A DNA stretch of 64,000 nt, from assembly GCF_001586165.1 (NCBI RefSeq), contig NZ_CP014608.1:2976001-3040000 (forward strand), read 5' to 3'. Each line of letters opens with the position of its first letter. Positions within the stretch are counted from its first letter, which is position 1. This stretch comes from Obesumbacterium proteus. GTDB lineage: Bacteria; Pseudomonadota; Gammaproteobacteria; Enterobacterales; Enterobacteriaceae. This document shows positions 43,219-50,706 of this stretch, piece after piece. The notes beneath the pieces were generated by a model, which did not search any database, was not told where the DNA came from, and worked only from the letters and a program-made list of their open reading frames with translations. Made by a program: the position numbers and the translations under genes.

Positions 43219-43412
43219 AGCGAACGTGGTTCACACACGAACCCATGACCACAGAAGAAGCCAATCAACTAATCGATAGATACAAAAACAACGGAGTGCA
43301 GGCCACTAAATCACTATCAGCAGACAATCGTCACTGGTTCGTTCAAGCACTTCTCCCTGAATCAAATTACCTACCTAATTCAAAAATACAGACATCCAAA
43401 ATCTGGAGATAA
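43215..43412 (+). CDS. Hypothetical nin-region protein
   Basis: A 65-residue protein (MKRTWFTHEPMTTEEANQLIDRY start at 43215, ATGA overlap). A helical first half and a basic C-terminus. Function unknown. Confidence 0.5.
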   Translation: MKRTWFTHEPMTTEEANQLIDRYKNNGVQATKSLSADNRHWFVQALLPESNYLPNSKIQTSKIWR

Positions 43413-43414
43413 AT

Positions 43415-43594
43415 ATGGCTAGGAGCAGAAGCAAATATAAACACAAGCATAAGTACCCAAAGAAAGAACAGGCAGCATACGTATCAACACCGATGATTAA
43501 TCCCGCAACAGTAAAGACCATCATTTTCGCCATCGTGCTTTTCATCTGCTTTATCGCCGCGGTAACGCCGGAGGTGCCAATTGCTCAAGGCTAA
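43415..43594 (+). CDS. 59-residue single-TM protein
   Basis: A 59-codon ORF starting two bases after the previous stop. It begins with a very basic, His/Lys-rich stretch (RSRSKYKHKHKYPKKE) and ends with one membrane helix (TIIFAIVLFICFIAAV). Its 3' end overlaps the ninG TTG start. Not recognised; topology suggests a small inner-membrane protein. Confidence 0.5.
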   Translation: MARSRSKYKHKHKYPKKEQAAYVSTPMINPATVKTIIFAIVLFICFIAAVTPEVPIAQG

Positions 43595-44201
43595 AAAGCC
43601 GAAGCCAAAGAAATGCCCGATATGTGATAAAGAATTCATCCCTCGCAATACCATCCAAAAAACCTGCTTCTCATCATCTTGCTCTCTCGAATTTGTCCGG
43701 CGCCAAAATAAGCTCAAAGACGAACGCGAACAGCGCAAGCAAGCCAAGTTATCGCGCGCCGAAATACGTAAGCGTAAAGAGAAGCTAAAAACGGCATCAG
43801 ACTGGAATAAAGAAGCCCAATCAGCAGTTAATCGGTTCATCTTCTGGCGAGATTATGGGAAGCCATGCATAGCCTGTGGAAAGCCACTTAACTATGGGGT
43901 TAGAGGTGGGGCAGTAGACGCGAGTCACTATCGGTCAAGAGGTTCGGCAAGGCATTTAAGATTTAATGTTTTCAACATCCACGCAGGATGCGTGAGATGC
44001 AACAGGGAGCTATCAGGAAACATCATTCCCTACCGCATTAACCTCATCGAGAAAATCGGCATAGAGCGCGTAGAGCGGCTAGAGCAAGACAATTCAGTAA
44101 GACGCTTCGACATCGAGTACCTGAAACGAGTGAAGTCCATCTTCACGCGGCGGGCTCGTCATTACGAAAAACTGCGAAAGAGATACTTGGAGGCAGCGTG
44201 A
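43581..44201 (+). CDS. ninG: Recombination protein NinG (Rap)
   Basis: A 206-residue NinG/Rap-type protein, a Holliday-junction/branched-DNA nuclease in lambda. It has the zinc-binding start KKCPICDKEFIPRNTIQKTCFSSSCS, the long basic helix, and an HNH-like CIACGKPL...DASHYRSRGS...RCNRELSGN core. Translation starts at TTG, supported by GGAGGTG five bases upstream. Confidence 0.9.
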   Translation: MLKAKKPKPKKCPICDKEFIPRNTIQKTCFSSSCSLEFVRRQNKLKDEREQRKQAKLSRAEIRKRKEKLKTASDWNKEAQSAVNRFIFWRDYGKPCIACGKPLNYGVRGGAVDASHYRSRGSARHLRFNVFNIHAGCVRCNRELSGNIIPYRINLIEKIGIERVERLEQDNSVRRFDIEYLKRVKSIFTRRARHYEKLRKRYLEAA

Positions 44202-44425
44202 GAAAAATCACTTACCCATGTGAAACAGCGGCAATTTTCAATGATGTGGTTTTCGTGATCAGGCCAAACAGTGCAGAAGATTTAATGGAGGAATGTGATA
44301 AAGCAGAAACCTTTTTCCTGAACTTCTTTCCATATGCCACCCATGAAAACGTATTCGATGAAATTCGTTATAGCTTCGGCGGACTATATCTGAATTCGCT
44401 TGAAGTCTACAGGGAGTCAGCGTGA
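44198..44425 (+). CDS. Hypothetical nin-region protein
   Basis: A 75-residue acidic protein started by GTG (GTGA overlap with ninG). It contains NSAEDLMEECDKAETFFLNFFP. Unknown function. Confidence 0.5.
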   Translation: MRKITYPCETAAIFNDVVFVIRPNSAEDLMEECDKAETFFLNFFPYATHENVFDEIRYSFGGLYLNSLEVYRESA

Positions 44426-44583
44426 TCAAACCAGAACACAACAAGCAGGCGGCAAGCATCATCAGCACCGTGTTCATGATGCCTAGCTTACGGTTCCTAC
44501 GTCGATCGCTTCGGGCTCGTTATTGCTACGCATTGATACAGGGCGATCGCTATTTGGCTTTGGCTGATAAGGGGAAGCTATGA
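44422..44583 (+). CDS. 53-residue nin-region ORF
   Basis: A GTG-started ORF joined by four-base overlaps to the preceding gene and to ninH. The central part is Arg/Leu-rich (RFLRRSLRARYCYAL). No family recognised. The overlaps support translation. Confidence 0.45.
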   Translation: MIKPEHNKQAASIISTVFMMPSLRFLRRSLRARYCYALIQGDRYLALADKGKL

Positions 44584-44783
44584 ATGCCGAAATCCGAACC
44601 ATACCCGACATGTTAGTCGATACATACGGTAATCAGAGCGAGCTAGCACGACGCCTACACATCAACAGAGAAACCATATCCAAATACCTCAACGACAAAG
44701 AGGCCAAGCACCACGCAATAGTGAACGGTGTATTCATGACAGCTCGTGGGGATAGTGGGAAAAACAGGTGGGGTAAGCGATGA
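44580..44783 (+). CDS. ninH: NinH protein (Fis-like helix-turn-helix)
   Basis: A 67-residue NinH. The sequence TIPDMLVDTYGNQSELARRLHINRETISKYL matches the lambda NinH region (IPDMLVETYGNQTEVARRL, from memory), a Fis-like DNA-binding helix-turn-helix. Four-base overlaps join it to its neighbours, and Q follows. Confidence 0.9.
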   Translation: MNAEIRTIPDMLVDTYGNQSELARRLHINRETISKYLNDKEAKHHAIVNGVFMTARGDSGKNRWGKR

Positions 44784-45565
44784 ATATCGAAAGCACAGTT
44801 AAGTTCCATTCACCGAAATCCACTCAGATCAGCGACTCCCCTCGCGCAACAGCATCAGACGCTTTAACTAACACTGATGTCATGTGCGCTTTGGGGATGG
44901 TGCAGAGTAGAGCCCCACTCGGATTTGCTGCCTTCAACGGGAAAATGAATATCAGCGAAAACGATAAAAAACGCTCGGTACAGTTGCTTACTCAATACGG
45001 ACTTAAGCACTGCGATAAGGTTGCCGCCTTACGCAAGCTTGATATGAATATTAAGGTGAAGGTCGTGCAAACGCTCGCAAAGTTTGCATACAAAGACTAT
45101 TGCCGCTCAGCAGCCGGAACCGAACTGTGCGATTGCTGCAAAGGTGCGCGAGTTATCAGGTCGAAGACCATGGTCATGAAACACGCCGGATGTGGGAAGA
45201 CTCCTCCTAAGTATGCGGAGGAGGTTACCCATACGATGTGCCCGAAGTGCAACGGAAAGGGTGAGGTATCCGTGGCATGTTGTAAGTGCAACGGGCGCGG
45301 TGAAGCCGTTAATCGCGAAGAGACGGAGCGGCAGGGTGTGCCAGTGAAACATACCTGCAAGCAATGCTCAGGCCGTGGCTATGAACGCATCCCAACCACA
45401 AAAGCATTCAGAGCAGTATCAGTGCTTGCGCCAACACTAACCCTTGATGTGTGGAAGCGTGGAGCAAAGCCATTTTATGAAGAGCTAATTTCCCATATCG
45501 AAAAGGAGGAAAGTTTTGCTGATAGCCAACTCAAGAAAGTTACGAGCAGAATTACAGAAAGTTGA
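44780..45565 (+). CDS. Q: Late antiterminator Q
   Basis: A 261-residue antitermination protein of the phage Q family with DnaJ-like zinc motifs (CDCCKGARV, CPKCNGKGEV, CCKCNGRGE, CKQCSGRGYE). It should load onto RNA polymerase paused at the late promoter just downstream and carry it through the terminator at 45662. Last gene of the pR operon, with an ATGA-type overlap to ninH. Confidence 0.9.
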   Translation: MNIESTVKFHSPKSTQISDSPRATASDALTNTDVMCALGMVQSRAPLGFAAFNGKMNISENDKKRSVQLLTQYGLKHCDKVAALRKLDMNIKVKVVQTLAKFAYKDYCRSAAGTELCDCCKGARVIRSKTMVMKHAGCGKTPPKYAEEVTHTMCPKCNGKGEVSVACCKCNGRGEAVNREETERQGVPVKHTCKQCSGRGYERIPTTKAFRAVSVLAPTLTLDVWKRGAKPFYEELISHIEKEESFADSQLKKVTSRITES

Positions 45566-45585
45566 AATCCGACAACGATTGCTAC

Positions 45586-45614
45586 TTGCAAAATGCACTA
45601 AACTAGAATAATCT
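45586..45614 (+). promoter_or_regulatory. Late promoter pR' candidate
   Basis: TTGCAA (45586-45591) and TAATCT (45609-45614) are 17 bases apart, directly after Q. An intrinsic terminator follows about 50 bases later, as in the lambda pR'-tR' arrangement controlled by Q. Confidence 0.65.
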
Positions 45615-45661
45615 AGCTCTAACACTAGAAATCCGTGAAGATGTTTAACGTGATTTCAAGA

Positions 45662-45690
45662 AAGGCTGGCTTAATCGCTGGCCTTTTTAG
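45662..45690 (+). terminator. tR'-type terminator after the late promoter
   Basis: A 9-bp stem (AAGGC then TGGC pairing with GCTG then GCCTT, two G-T pairs) with loop TTAATC, followed by five T. It would block late transcription unless Q acts. Confidence 0.72.
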
Positions 45691-45744
45691 TTTTCAGCAC
45701 ATCACTCAGCGAAGAAGGGTAAACCGGAGCGTTTGGTGTGCTGC

Positions 45745-45836
45745 ACAACTGCATGAGTGTTACTGGTGACGGAAACTAGCGAATAGCTCTAGAGGCCAAG
45801 GCGGTTCAACTCCGCAAGTGCTCATGACAGTTGTGG
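45745..45836 (+). ncRNA. Structured, tRNA-like RNA in the late leader
   Basis: Bases 45745-45752 pair perfectly with 45829-45836 (CACAACTG/CAGTTGTG), and 45754-45758 with 45822-45826 (ATGAG/CTCAT), closing a multi-branched domain. Inside are a D-arm-like hairpin (TGGT/ACTA, loop GACGGAA, 45765-45779) and a T-arm-like hairpin (GCGG/CCGC with a seven-base TTCAACT loop, 45802-45816). The anticodon-arm region is weak (three pairs at 45787-45797). It is not a functional tRNA by eye, but the fold is too regular to ignore. An alternative pairing joins AAGGCGG (45800-45806) with CCGCCTT (45877-45883). Confidence 0.5.
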
Positions 45837-45920
45837 AGTGAAGAAATAAGTAAACATCGCACGCAGGGGCCATTGCCGCCTTGAGATGAAGCCCACAACC
45901 CAAACCCAAACCCAAATTCA

Positions 45921-45950
45921 AAGCCCTGAGTTAATAGCTCGGGGCTTATT
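45921..45950 (+). terminator. Second hairpin of the late leader
   Basis: A 10-bp stem AAGCCCTGAG/CTCGGGGCTT (one G-T) with loop TTAATAG, followed by a weak T stretch. It ends the structured leader before the lysis genes. A further pair of complementary blocks, TAGCGTCA and TGACGCTA, flanks 45956-46022. Confidence 0.6.
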
Positions 45951-46071
45951 GCATTTAGCGTCATCCAAAACCAACCAACCGCACTCACACATTCCTTGTC
46001 TGGCATGGATACGGGTGACGCTATTCCCTACACAAACACACAGCACCAGCCCTACGGGGAGGTGAGAGACT

Positions 46072-46344
46072 ATGCGAATGGACGACCGTTACTCAAACGC
46101 ATCGTACAGTAGCGCAGGTCTAGCAGCGTTCTTTGCCAGTCTGTCATTGCAGGATTGGGGCTTCATTATCGGTGTTGCCTTCAGTATCGCGCTTGGCATC
46201 CTGACATATCGTCTTAATCGGCGAGAGCAGATGAGACGCACGCAGATACTGCAAGACATACTGACGAAGACCAATACAAACAATCCATCGGCAACAGCAC
46301 AAGTGCTAGCTGATTTAGGTCAGAAAGCGCCGAAGGAGATCTGA
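46072..46344 (+). CDS. Class II holin
   Basis: A 90-residue holin with an N-terminal weakly hydrophobic segment (SSAGLAAFFASLSL), one clear membrane helix (WGFIIGVAFSIALGILTY) and a basic C-terminal tail (RLNRREQMRRTQ), the charge pattern of phage holins. It starts the lysis cassette with an AGGTGAG site and is followed after one base by the endolysin, whose release or activation it times. Confidence 0.82.
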   Translation: MRMDDRYSNASYSSAGLAAFFASLSLQDWGFIIGVAFSIALGILTYRLNRREQMRRTQILQDILTKTNTNNPSATAQVLADLGQKAPKEI

Positions 46345-46345
46345 T

Positions 46346-46834
46346 ATGAACTCATCACTTCGTGCGCGAATATCCGCGGCTATCGGTGGCGGTGCCATTG
46401 CAATCGCAACGGTAATGCTAAGTGGTAAAGGCGGATTAGAGGGGCGAGAGTACGTTCCCTACAAAGATGTGGTAGGAATAATTACAGTCTGCGATGGGCA
46501 TACCGCCAATGACATCATAATCAACAAGCGATATTCAGATGCGGAGTGTGATGCGCTGACTAAGGCTGACTTAGAGCGGATCGCTAAACAGGTAAATCCG
46601 AGCATCAAAGTTAAAACCACAGAAACGCAGCTCGCCGCCATCTACTCATTTTCCTACAACGTTGGGGCTAACGCCTTCATCAAGTCCACCATGCTTAAAA
46701 AGCTCAACGCCGGTGACTATGCCGGAGCATGTGATGAGCTCAAGCGATGGGTATATGCCGGTGGCAAGAAGTGGAAAGGCCTAATGAATCGGCGCGACGT
46801 TGAATATGAGGTTTGCACCTGGAGTCAGAGATGA
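46346..46834 (+). CDS. SAR endolysin (lysozyme, GH24)
   Basis: A 162-residue muramidase of the T4/P1/P21 lysozyme type. The N-terminus (about residues 9-26, ISAAIGGGAIAIATVML) is a Gly/Ala-rich signal-anchor-release segment. The catalytic triad E-8aa-D-5aa-T is seen as Glu32 (GLEG), Asp41 (YKDVVG) and Thr47. It degrades peptidoglycan after the SAR segment leaves the membrane. It overlaps the Rz start by four bases. Confidence 0.9.
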   Translation: MNSSLRARISAAIGGGAIAIATVMLSGKGGLEGREYVPYKDVVGIITVCDGHTANDIIINKRYSDAECDALTKADLERIAKQVNPSIKVKTTETQLAAIYSFSYNVGANAFIKSTMLKKLNAGDYAGACDELKRWVYAGGKKWKGLMNRRDVEYEVCTWSQR

Positions 46835-47196
46835 GCAAGTTAACCACTGTATTGCTGACCCTGCTGGTATTGCTTGCTGTAGGAGTGGGTGTCCTCTGGC
46901 ACAACAACGGAAAGTTGAACGAGAAAGTTAGCGATCTGGATGCAAGCCAGAAGAGCGCAGAGACGATCACTAAAAACGTCCTAACCACTGTCACTCTATT
47001 CAACCAAATCTCCGAGGCTAATCAGAATGCAAAAGCTCAGGACGCATTGGAGTCACAGAGAGCCGAGAATGGCATCAAGACTGCTGTTGCGAATGATGAT
47101 TGCGCTAATCGGCTTATTCCTCCTGATGCAGTTAAGCGGCTGTGGGAGTACGCGGACGGTATACGTTCAAGCTCCGATAATCCCGCTACCTTCTAA
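46831..47196 (+). CDS. Rz: Spanin, inner-membrane subunit (Rz-like)
   Basis: A 121-residue i-spanin: an N-terminal membrane helix (TVLLTLLVLLAVGVGVLW) and a periplasmic coiled coil (GKLNEKVSDLDASQKSAETIT). With Rz1 it fuses inner and outer membranes in the last step of lysis. The ATG at 46831 overlaps the endolysin stop. Confidence 0.85.
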   Translation: MSKLTTVLLTLLVLLAVGVGVLWHNNGKLNEKVSDLDASQKSAETITKNVLTTVTLFNQISEANQNAKAQDALESQRAENGIKTAVANDDCANRLIPPDAVKRLWEYADGIRSSSDNPATF

Positions 47197-47356
47197 TCTG
47201 ACTGCTGAAACGCCGAAACCAAAAGTCCCGAACTCAATGTCATGGGGTGGTAGCCTCCTGCTAAATGCCCGACTTTATTCAGCGTTAAAGCGGTGCAATA
47301 TAGACAAAGCAGACATTCGCAAAGCTGAATTAGCCAGACAAACAAACACCCAATAG
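47069..47356 (+). CDS. Rz1: Spanin, outer-membrane lipoprotein (Rz1-like)
   Basis: A 95-residue o-spanin whose gene starts inside Rz in another frame and extends beyond it. The signal peptide IALIGLFLLMQLSGC has lipobox LSGC; the mature part is Pro-rich (VQAPIIPLPSNLTAETPKPK), as usual for Rz1. The ATG at 47069 is the most likely of several nearby starts. Confidence 0.83.
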   Translation: MASRLLLRMMIALIGLFLLMQLSGCGSTRTVYVQAPIIPLPSNLTAETPKPKVPNSMSWGGSLLLNARLYSALKRCNIDKADIRKAELARQTNTQ

Positions 47357-47377
47357 AGCCTCACTTCGGTGGGGCTT
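47354..47377 (+). terminator. Terminator after the lysis genes
   Basis: An 8-bp stem AGCCTCAC/GTGGGGCT with a TTCG loop, then six T, at the end of Rz1. Confidence 0.85.
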
Positions 47378-47440
47378 TTTTATATCTGAAGCAAACCATC
47401 CGCGCCACGCTCGGCGCAATTCTACCGTAGAACCTTTCAG

Positions 47441-47515
47441 GATAAGCCTTGAGGAGATCAGCAGTGGTCTGATGAACCCTCTACGGGCTGGTTCTTCCTG
47501 AGCGCAAGGTTTATC
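47441..47515 (+). ncRNA. Structured leader RNA before KilA-N gene
   Basis: An 11-bp outer stem (GATAAGCCTTG 47441-47451 with CAAGGTTTATC 47505-47515, one G-T) encloses two hairpins: ATCAG/CTGAT with a seven-base loop (47457-47473) and GAACC/GGTTC (47474-47494). This makes a three-way junction ending five bases before the AAGGA ribosome site. The layout recalls C4-type antisense RNAs that control phage antirepressor genes; that identity is a guess. Confidence 0.5.
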
Positions 47516-47532
47516 ACTAAAAGGAAGTCATC

Positions 47533-48075
47533 ATGCAATATCCAACGAATATTGTTATCGAAAATATGCCAGTTCGAAATACAGAATTTGGTACTTACAA
47601 TCTTAATGATTTACACAAAGCGGCAGTGGCGGCTAAGAAGGCCAAGCTTTGGCAAAAGCCAAGTAAGTTCCTTAAAGCAGACGGTATCAAGGGTTATGTC
47701 GATGAAGTGACCAAGGAGCTAAAAAGCACCTTGGAACAAAATCAAATACTTAGAACCATTCATGGAGGCTCCGAGCGAGGTACGTGGGCGCATGAGCTTA
47801 TTGCTCTCAGATACGCAGCTTGGTTATCTCCAGCATTTGAATTGAAGGTATATCAAACATTCAGAAGCGTGATATTAGGGCAGGTTAGTAAGTTTGCTCA
47901 GGCAAACCTGCTAGAGCTTAAATATCAGTCTAAAAAGCGTCGCGTGAGTACTGCCGCCAGAATAATGAACAAATGGGGTGTTGGTGGTGAGAAAAACCAA
48001 TTGGAGTCTCAGCGTAAATTACTAGCTGAAGAGATTCAGGTTACGATCCCCGGTCTGCCGGAGGGAAAGCCATGA
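47533..48075 (+). CDS. KilA-N domain antirepressor-like protein
   Basis: A 180-residue protein with an N-terminal KilA-N domain (FGTYNLNDLHKAAVAAKKAKLWQKPSKFLK and GTWAHELIALRYAAWLSPAFELKVYQTFR). Such proteins bind DNA or the phage repressor and often act as antirepressors. The C-terminal 60 residues are basic and unassigned. An AAGGA site eight bases upstream follows the structured leader. It overlaps the next gene by four bases. Confidence 0.78.
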   Translation: MQYPTNIVIENMPVRNTEFGTYNLNDLHKAAVAAKKAKLWQKPSKFLKADGIKGYVDEVTKELKSTLEQNQILRTIHGGSERGTWAHELIALRYAAWLSPAFELKVYQTFRSVILGQVSKFAQANLLELKYQSKKRRVSTAARIMNKWGVGGEKNQLESQRKLLAEEIQVTIPGLPEGKP

Positions 48076-48476
48076 TGAGTAATGAAACCTCATGTGATTT
48101 CTTCTGCTCTCGCGTGGCAGAGGCTTATTTGCTTCATCTAATGGCATTATGGCGTCGTCCAATCTACCGATATGAAACTGGGGATATTGAAGTAAGCGAC
48201 TCATTCTTATGGGGTCTACTCGACGGATATCCAAAAGACCGAATGACAAGTAGCTATAGAGCAAAGTTTTACTCAAAGCTCCTGAAAAAATTTGATCCCA
48301 CTCCAGCCAAAGGCGCAGTGATATGCGGCGGTAAAGTTCCAGAGCTAAGCAAGCGCGGCATAAAATATATGAACGCCTTAGTTCATGGATTTGGCGACAT
48401 GCTAGAAGATATTGGCGACAGGGATGAATATGGGCTGCTAACGATACCCAAAGGTGAGCTCAATGACCAAATCTGA
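48072..48476 (+). CDS. Hypothetical phage protein
   Basis: A 134-residue protein of unknown function, translated from an ATGA overlap behind the KilA-N gene with a GGAGGG site. It starts NETSCDFFCSRVAEAYLLHLMALW and is mixed alpha/beta. It may work with the KilA-N protein. Confidence 0.5.
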   Translation: MMSNETSCDFFCSRVAEAYLLHLMALWRRPIYRYETGDIEVSDSFLWGLLDGYPKDRMTSSYRAKFYSKLLKKFDPTPAKGAVICGGKVPELSKRGIKYMNALVHGFGDMLEDIGDRDEYGLLTIPKGELNDQI

Positions 48477-48648
48477 ATACAATCGTATTGATTACATAGA
48501 AGAAGTCATGGGAAACGCATTTAAGCTTCTCGATACGGGAAGAGTGGCAGCGGCTAAGGAAATTATTCGCGCAGTAAATCTTCAATTACGAGTGCTAAAG
48601 CGCACAGGCGAAAAGCGATACGGTAATCCAAGTAAAGCGGAAGAATGA
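48463..48648 (+). CDS. Small helical phage protein
   Basis: A 61-residue protein from the ATG at 48463 (AAGGTGAG site), inside the end of the previous gene. It begins TKSEYNRIDYIEEVMGNAFKLL and is predicted helical. Unknown function. Confidence 0.5.
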   Translation: MTKSEYNRIDYIEEVMGNAFKLLDTGRVAAAKEIIRAVNLQLRVLKRTGEKRYGNPSKAEE

Positions 48649-48942
48649 AGTCAGTTAGCACCTCTGCGAAGCGGGGCGAGTCTGGCTAACCAAATTCATT
48701 TACCGAACCAAAAGAAGCAGCAGGAGAGTATGCAAAAGAGGCTGACCGCGCTTATAGCGCCGGACGAACCTGTGAACGCATCTATGATTCCGCCGCAACA
48801 GTGAATCCTTAGATACCAACGTAATACCTTTGCAATACCGATCGTTTTGAACGATCGATAAACGATAATTGATCTATACAACCAATTTTAACCATAATCT
48901 TCATGCTGTTATCTTCGCTTTTATTTGGGGAAGGAACTCAGC
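48649..48942 (+). other. Intergenic stretch with gene remnant and hairpin
   Basis: No intact gene. Bases about 48690-48810 contain an open frame without a start (EAAGEYAKEADRAYSAGRT), likely a gene remnant. A perfect 8-bp hairpin with a three-base loop (CGATCGTT/AACGATCG, 48839-48857) follows, in an AT-rich segment that may hold a promoter for the next gene. Confidence 0.4.
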
Positions 48943-49227
48943 GTGAAGTTTTCCAATGGTGTAAAAGCGGTATTTATATCGTTAGGTATTGGGTTGGTAT
49001 GCATTATTGGTGCTTTAAACTGGGCTATAAACGGAACTATTTCTCGTGGTGGCAAGTTAGAAATGCCAAAGCCCCAAGGAAAAGAATTCAGATGCGGCGA
49101 CCAAGCAACGGTGGTAACTCAAAGCCGGTTGTCTGAGATGTTGAATAGAGCGCCCCTCGGTATGTGTGTAAGTCGCATTAATGATGGTACGTTCGTCGTC
49201 AGAGAGATGGCGGTGATACAGAGATGA
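48943..49227 (+). CDS. Hypothetical membrane-anchored phage protein
   Basis: A 94-residue protein from a GTG at 48943 (AAGGA seven bases upstream). One N-terminal membrane helix (AVFISLGIGLVCIIGAL) and a soluble domain with two cysteines. Not recognised. A terminator follows. Confidence 0.5.
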   Translation: MKFSNGVKAVFISLGIGLVCIIGALNWAINGTISRGGKLEMPKPQGKEFRCGDQATVVTQSRLSEMLNRAPLGMCVSRINDGTFVVREMAVIQR

Positions 49228-49259
49228 TAAAGCCCGCCTCAAGTAGGCATAACAACATA

Positions 49260-49282
49260 GGTCACCGCTGGTGGCCTTTTTT
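49260..49282 (+). terminator. Intrinsic terminator
   Basis: A 7-bp stem GGTCACC/GGTGGCC (one G-T) with loop GCT, then six T. Confidence 0.75.
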
Positions 49283-49296
49283 ATTGGAGAGCCGCC

Positions 49297-49476
49297 ATGA
49301 ATAACAAGAGCAATGGACGGACTGTAAAGCCCAAGCACCTCTTCTTACGCCCTGATACCCAAATCATTACTGATAGAAAAGGAAAGATAGTTGCGGTTAT
49401 AGGCTGCCTCAAAGACATAAAACTAAATACCGGGATGCAGTCATCATTTAAAAAAGCGTTGTCCCAAAATTTTTAA
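49297..49476 (+). CDS. 59-residue phage protein
   Basis: A 59-codon ORF with a GGAGAG site six bases upstream. It is basic at the start (NNKSNGRTVKPKHLFLRP) and has a central strand pair (GKIVAVIGCL). It stands between a terminator and the terminase genes. Not recognised. Confidence 0.45.
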   Translation: MNNKSNGRTVKPKHLFLRPDTQIITDRKGKIVAVIGCLKDIKLNTGMQSSFKKALSQNF

Positions 49477-49657
49477 GTTGGTGGCTTTGCTGACGTTATT
49501 TTATTTTCTGCTGATTTATAGATTTGACCATTCGTGCAAGGCTATTCAAAAACAATCAATGCAGGGAGTTTTATACCTTTTTACCCACGTTTTCGGAAAA
49601 CGTCAGCCCGAGCAGGCAAAACGGCGTGACAGCTGCGAGAGCGCAGTTTTTACGATT

Positions 49658-49914
49658 TGCGCAAAAGCGCATTTACCTTTGGAGAAGTCGCCATGGCTAA
49701 ACAAGATTGGGCAGCCAGGCAAAAGGAATATTTAGCCGCATTCATCAGCACTGGCGTATCACCGAAAGAATGGTGTGAAGCAAAAGAAATTAATTACACA
49801 TCAGCCCGCCGGTATATCAAGAAGCCCACAAAGACTTCCGCAAAAACTGCGCAGAATAAAACTGCGCAATCTGCGCAAACACGAATGCGCAAAGCGCAGG
49901 CATCGAAAAGCGCA
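49658..49914 (+). repeat. TGCGCA repeat cluster at terS (packaging-site candidate)
   Basis: The palindrome TGCGCA occurs at 49658, 49848, 49863, 49872 and 49886, with near copies AGCGCA at 49666, 49893 and 49909. Four perfect copies fall within 44 bases inside the 5' part of terS. P22-type pac sites also lie within the small terminase gene. Confidence 0.5.
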
Positions 49915-50706
49915 GCCATATTAATCAATGATGAAGACCTAAACGATCAGCAAAAACAATTTGTCATTGAATATCTAAAGGATAAACACGCCACGCAAGC
50001 CGCTTTACGCGCGGGCTATAGTCCTAAAAGCGCCTCTACACTCGGTTATCAGTTGCTACAAAAACCGCATGTTAGAGCCGCAATTGATAAGCAGCTGCGC
50101 GCCGCGGCCGAGTTATCGCTGGTTTCCGCGGCCGATGTTATCGCGCAGATGTGGCAATTAGCAACGCTCGATGCCAATGAAATTTCAGAGTTGCGCCGCG
50201 GGTGTTGCCGCCATTGCTGGGGCATTGGTCACGCTTACGAATGGACGGCCGACGAATACCGGTTGGCATGCGAGAAGGCGGAGCGTGCCGAGAAAGACGC
50301 GCCCGACTGCGCTGGCGGCCTTGATTACTTAAAGACGCGTGAACCTAATCCCGATTGCCCCGAATGCGGTGGTGAAGGTATTAGCCGCGTACACATACAC
50401 GACACGCGCGAATTATCCCCGCTAGCCCGTTTGGCTTATGCCGGCGTGAAGCAAACCAAGAACGGGATCGAAGTCTTAACAATCAGCAAAGAAAAGATGC
50501 TGGAGAATATCGCCCGCGCATTAGGGGCGCTTGAATCACCGGAAGATAAGGCCATTAAACGCGCCCGCCTTGAGCGTGAAAATCTGGAAACTCAGAAGAT
50601 ACGCAACGAGCTTAGCCGGCCGGATGATCGATCAGGCTTCGAGGAAGATTACCAACTGCAAACGGTGAGCCCTGATGAACCAATCCCCGACGAGCCGATC
50701 CTCTAA
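49693..50706 (+). CDS. terS: Terminase small subunit
   Basis: A 337-residue terminase small subunit. The N-terminal DNA-binding region (QDWAARQKEYLAAFISTGVSPKEWCEAKEINY) and a Terminase_2-type core (LNDQQKQFVIEYLKDKHATQAALRAGY) are clear. A Cys cluster (CCRHCWGIGH and CPECGGEGI) forms a probable zinc finger inserted in the C-terminal half, longer than a minimal TerS. It selects phage DNA for packaging. The ATG at 49693 is chosen for its GGAG site. Confidence 0.82.
   Translation: MAKQDWAARQKEYLAAFISTGVSPKEWCEAKEINYTSARRYIKKPTKTSAKTAQNKTAQSAQTRMRKAQASKSAAILINDEDLNDQQKQFVIEYLKDKHATQAALRAGYSPKSASTLGYQLLQKPHVRAAIDKQLRAAAELSLVSAADVIAQMWQLATLDANEISELRRGCCRHCWGIGHAYEWTADEYRLACEKAERAEKDAPDCAGGLDYLKTREPNPDCPECGGEGISRVHIHDTRELSPLARLAYAGVKQTKNGIEVLTISKEKMLENIARALGALESPEDKAIKRARLERENLETQKIRNELSRPDDRSGFEEDYQLQTVSPDEPIPDEPIL

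Noticed and set aside
45758..45827. Functional tRNA gene in the late leader
   Set aside because: Acceptor-like pairing depends on several G-T pairs and the anticodon arm has only three pairs, so it is kept only as a tRNA-like structured RNA.
45895..45917. CCCAAA short tandem repeat as a CRISPR or microsatellite locus
   Set aside because: Only about four 6-base units directly before a terminator; no spacer structure. I found no CRISPR array anywhere in the window.
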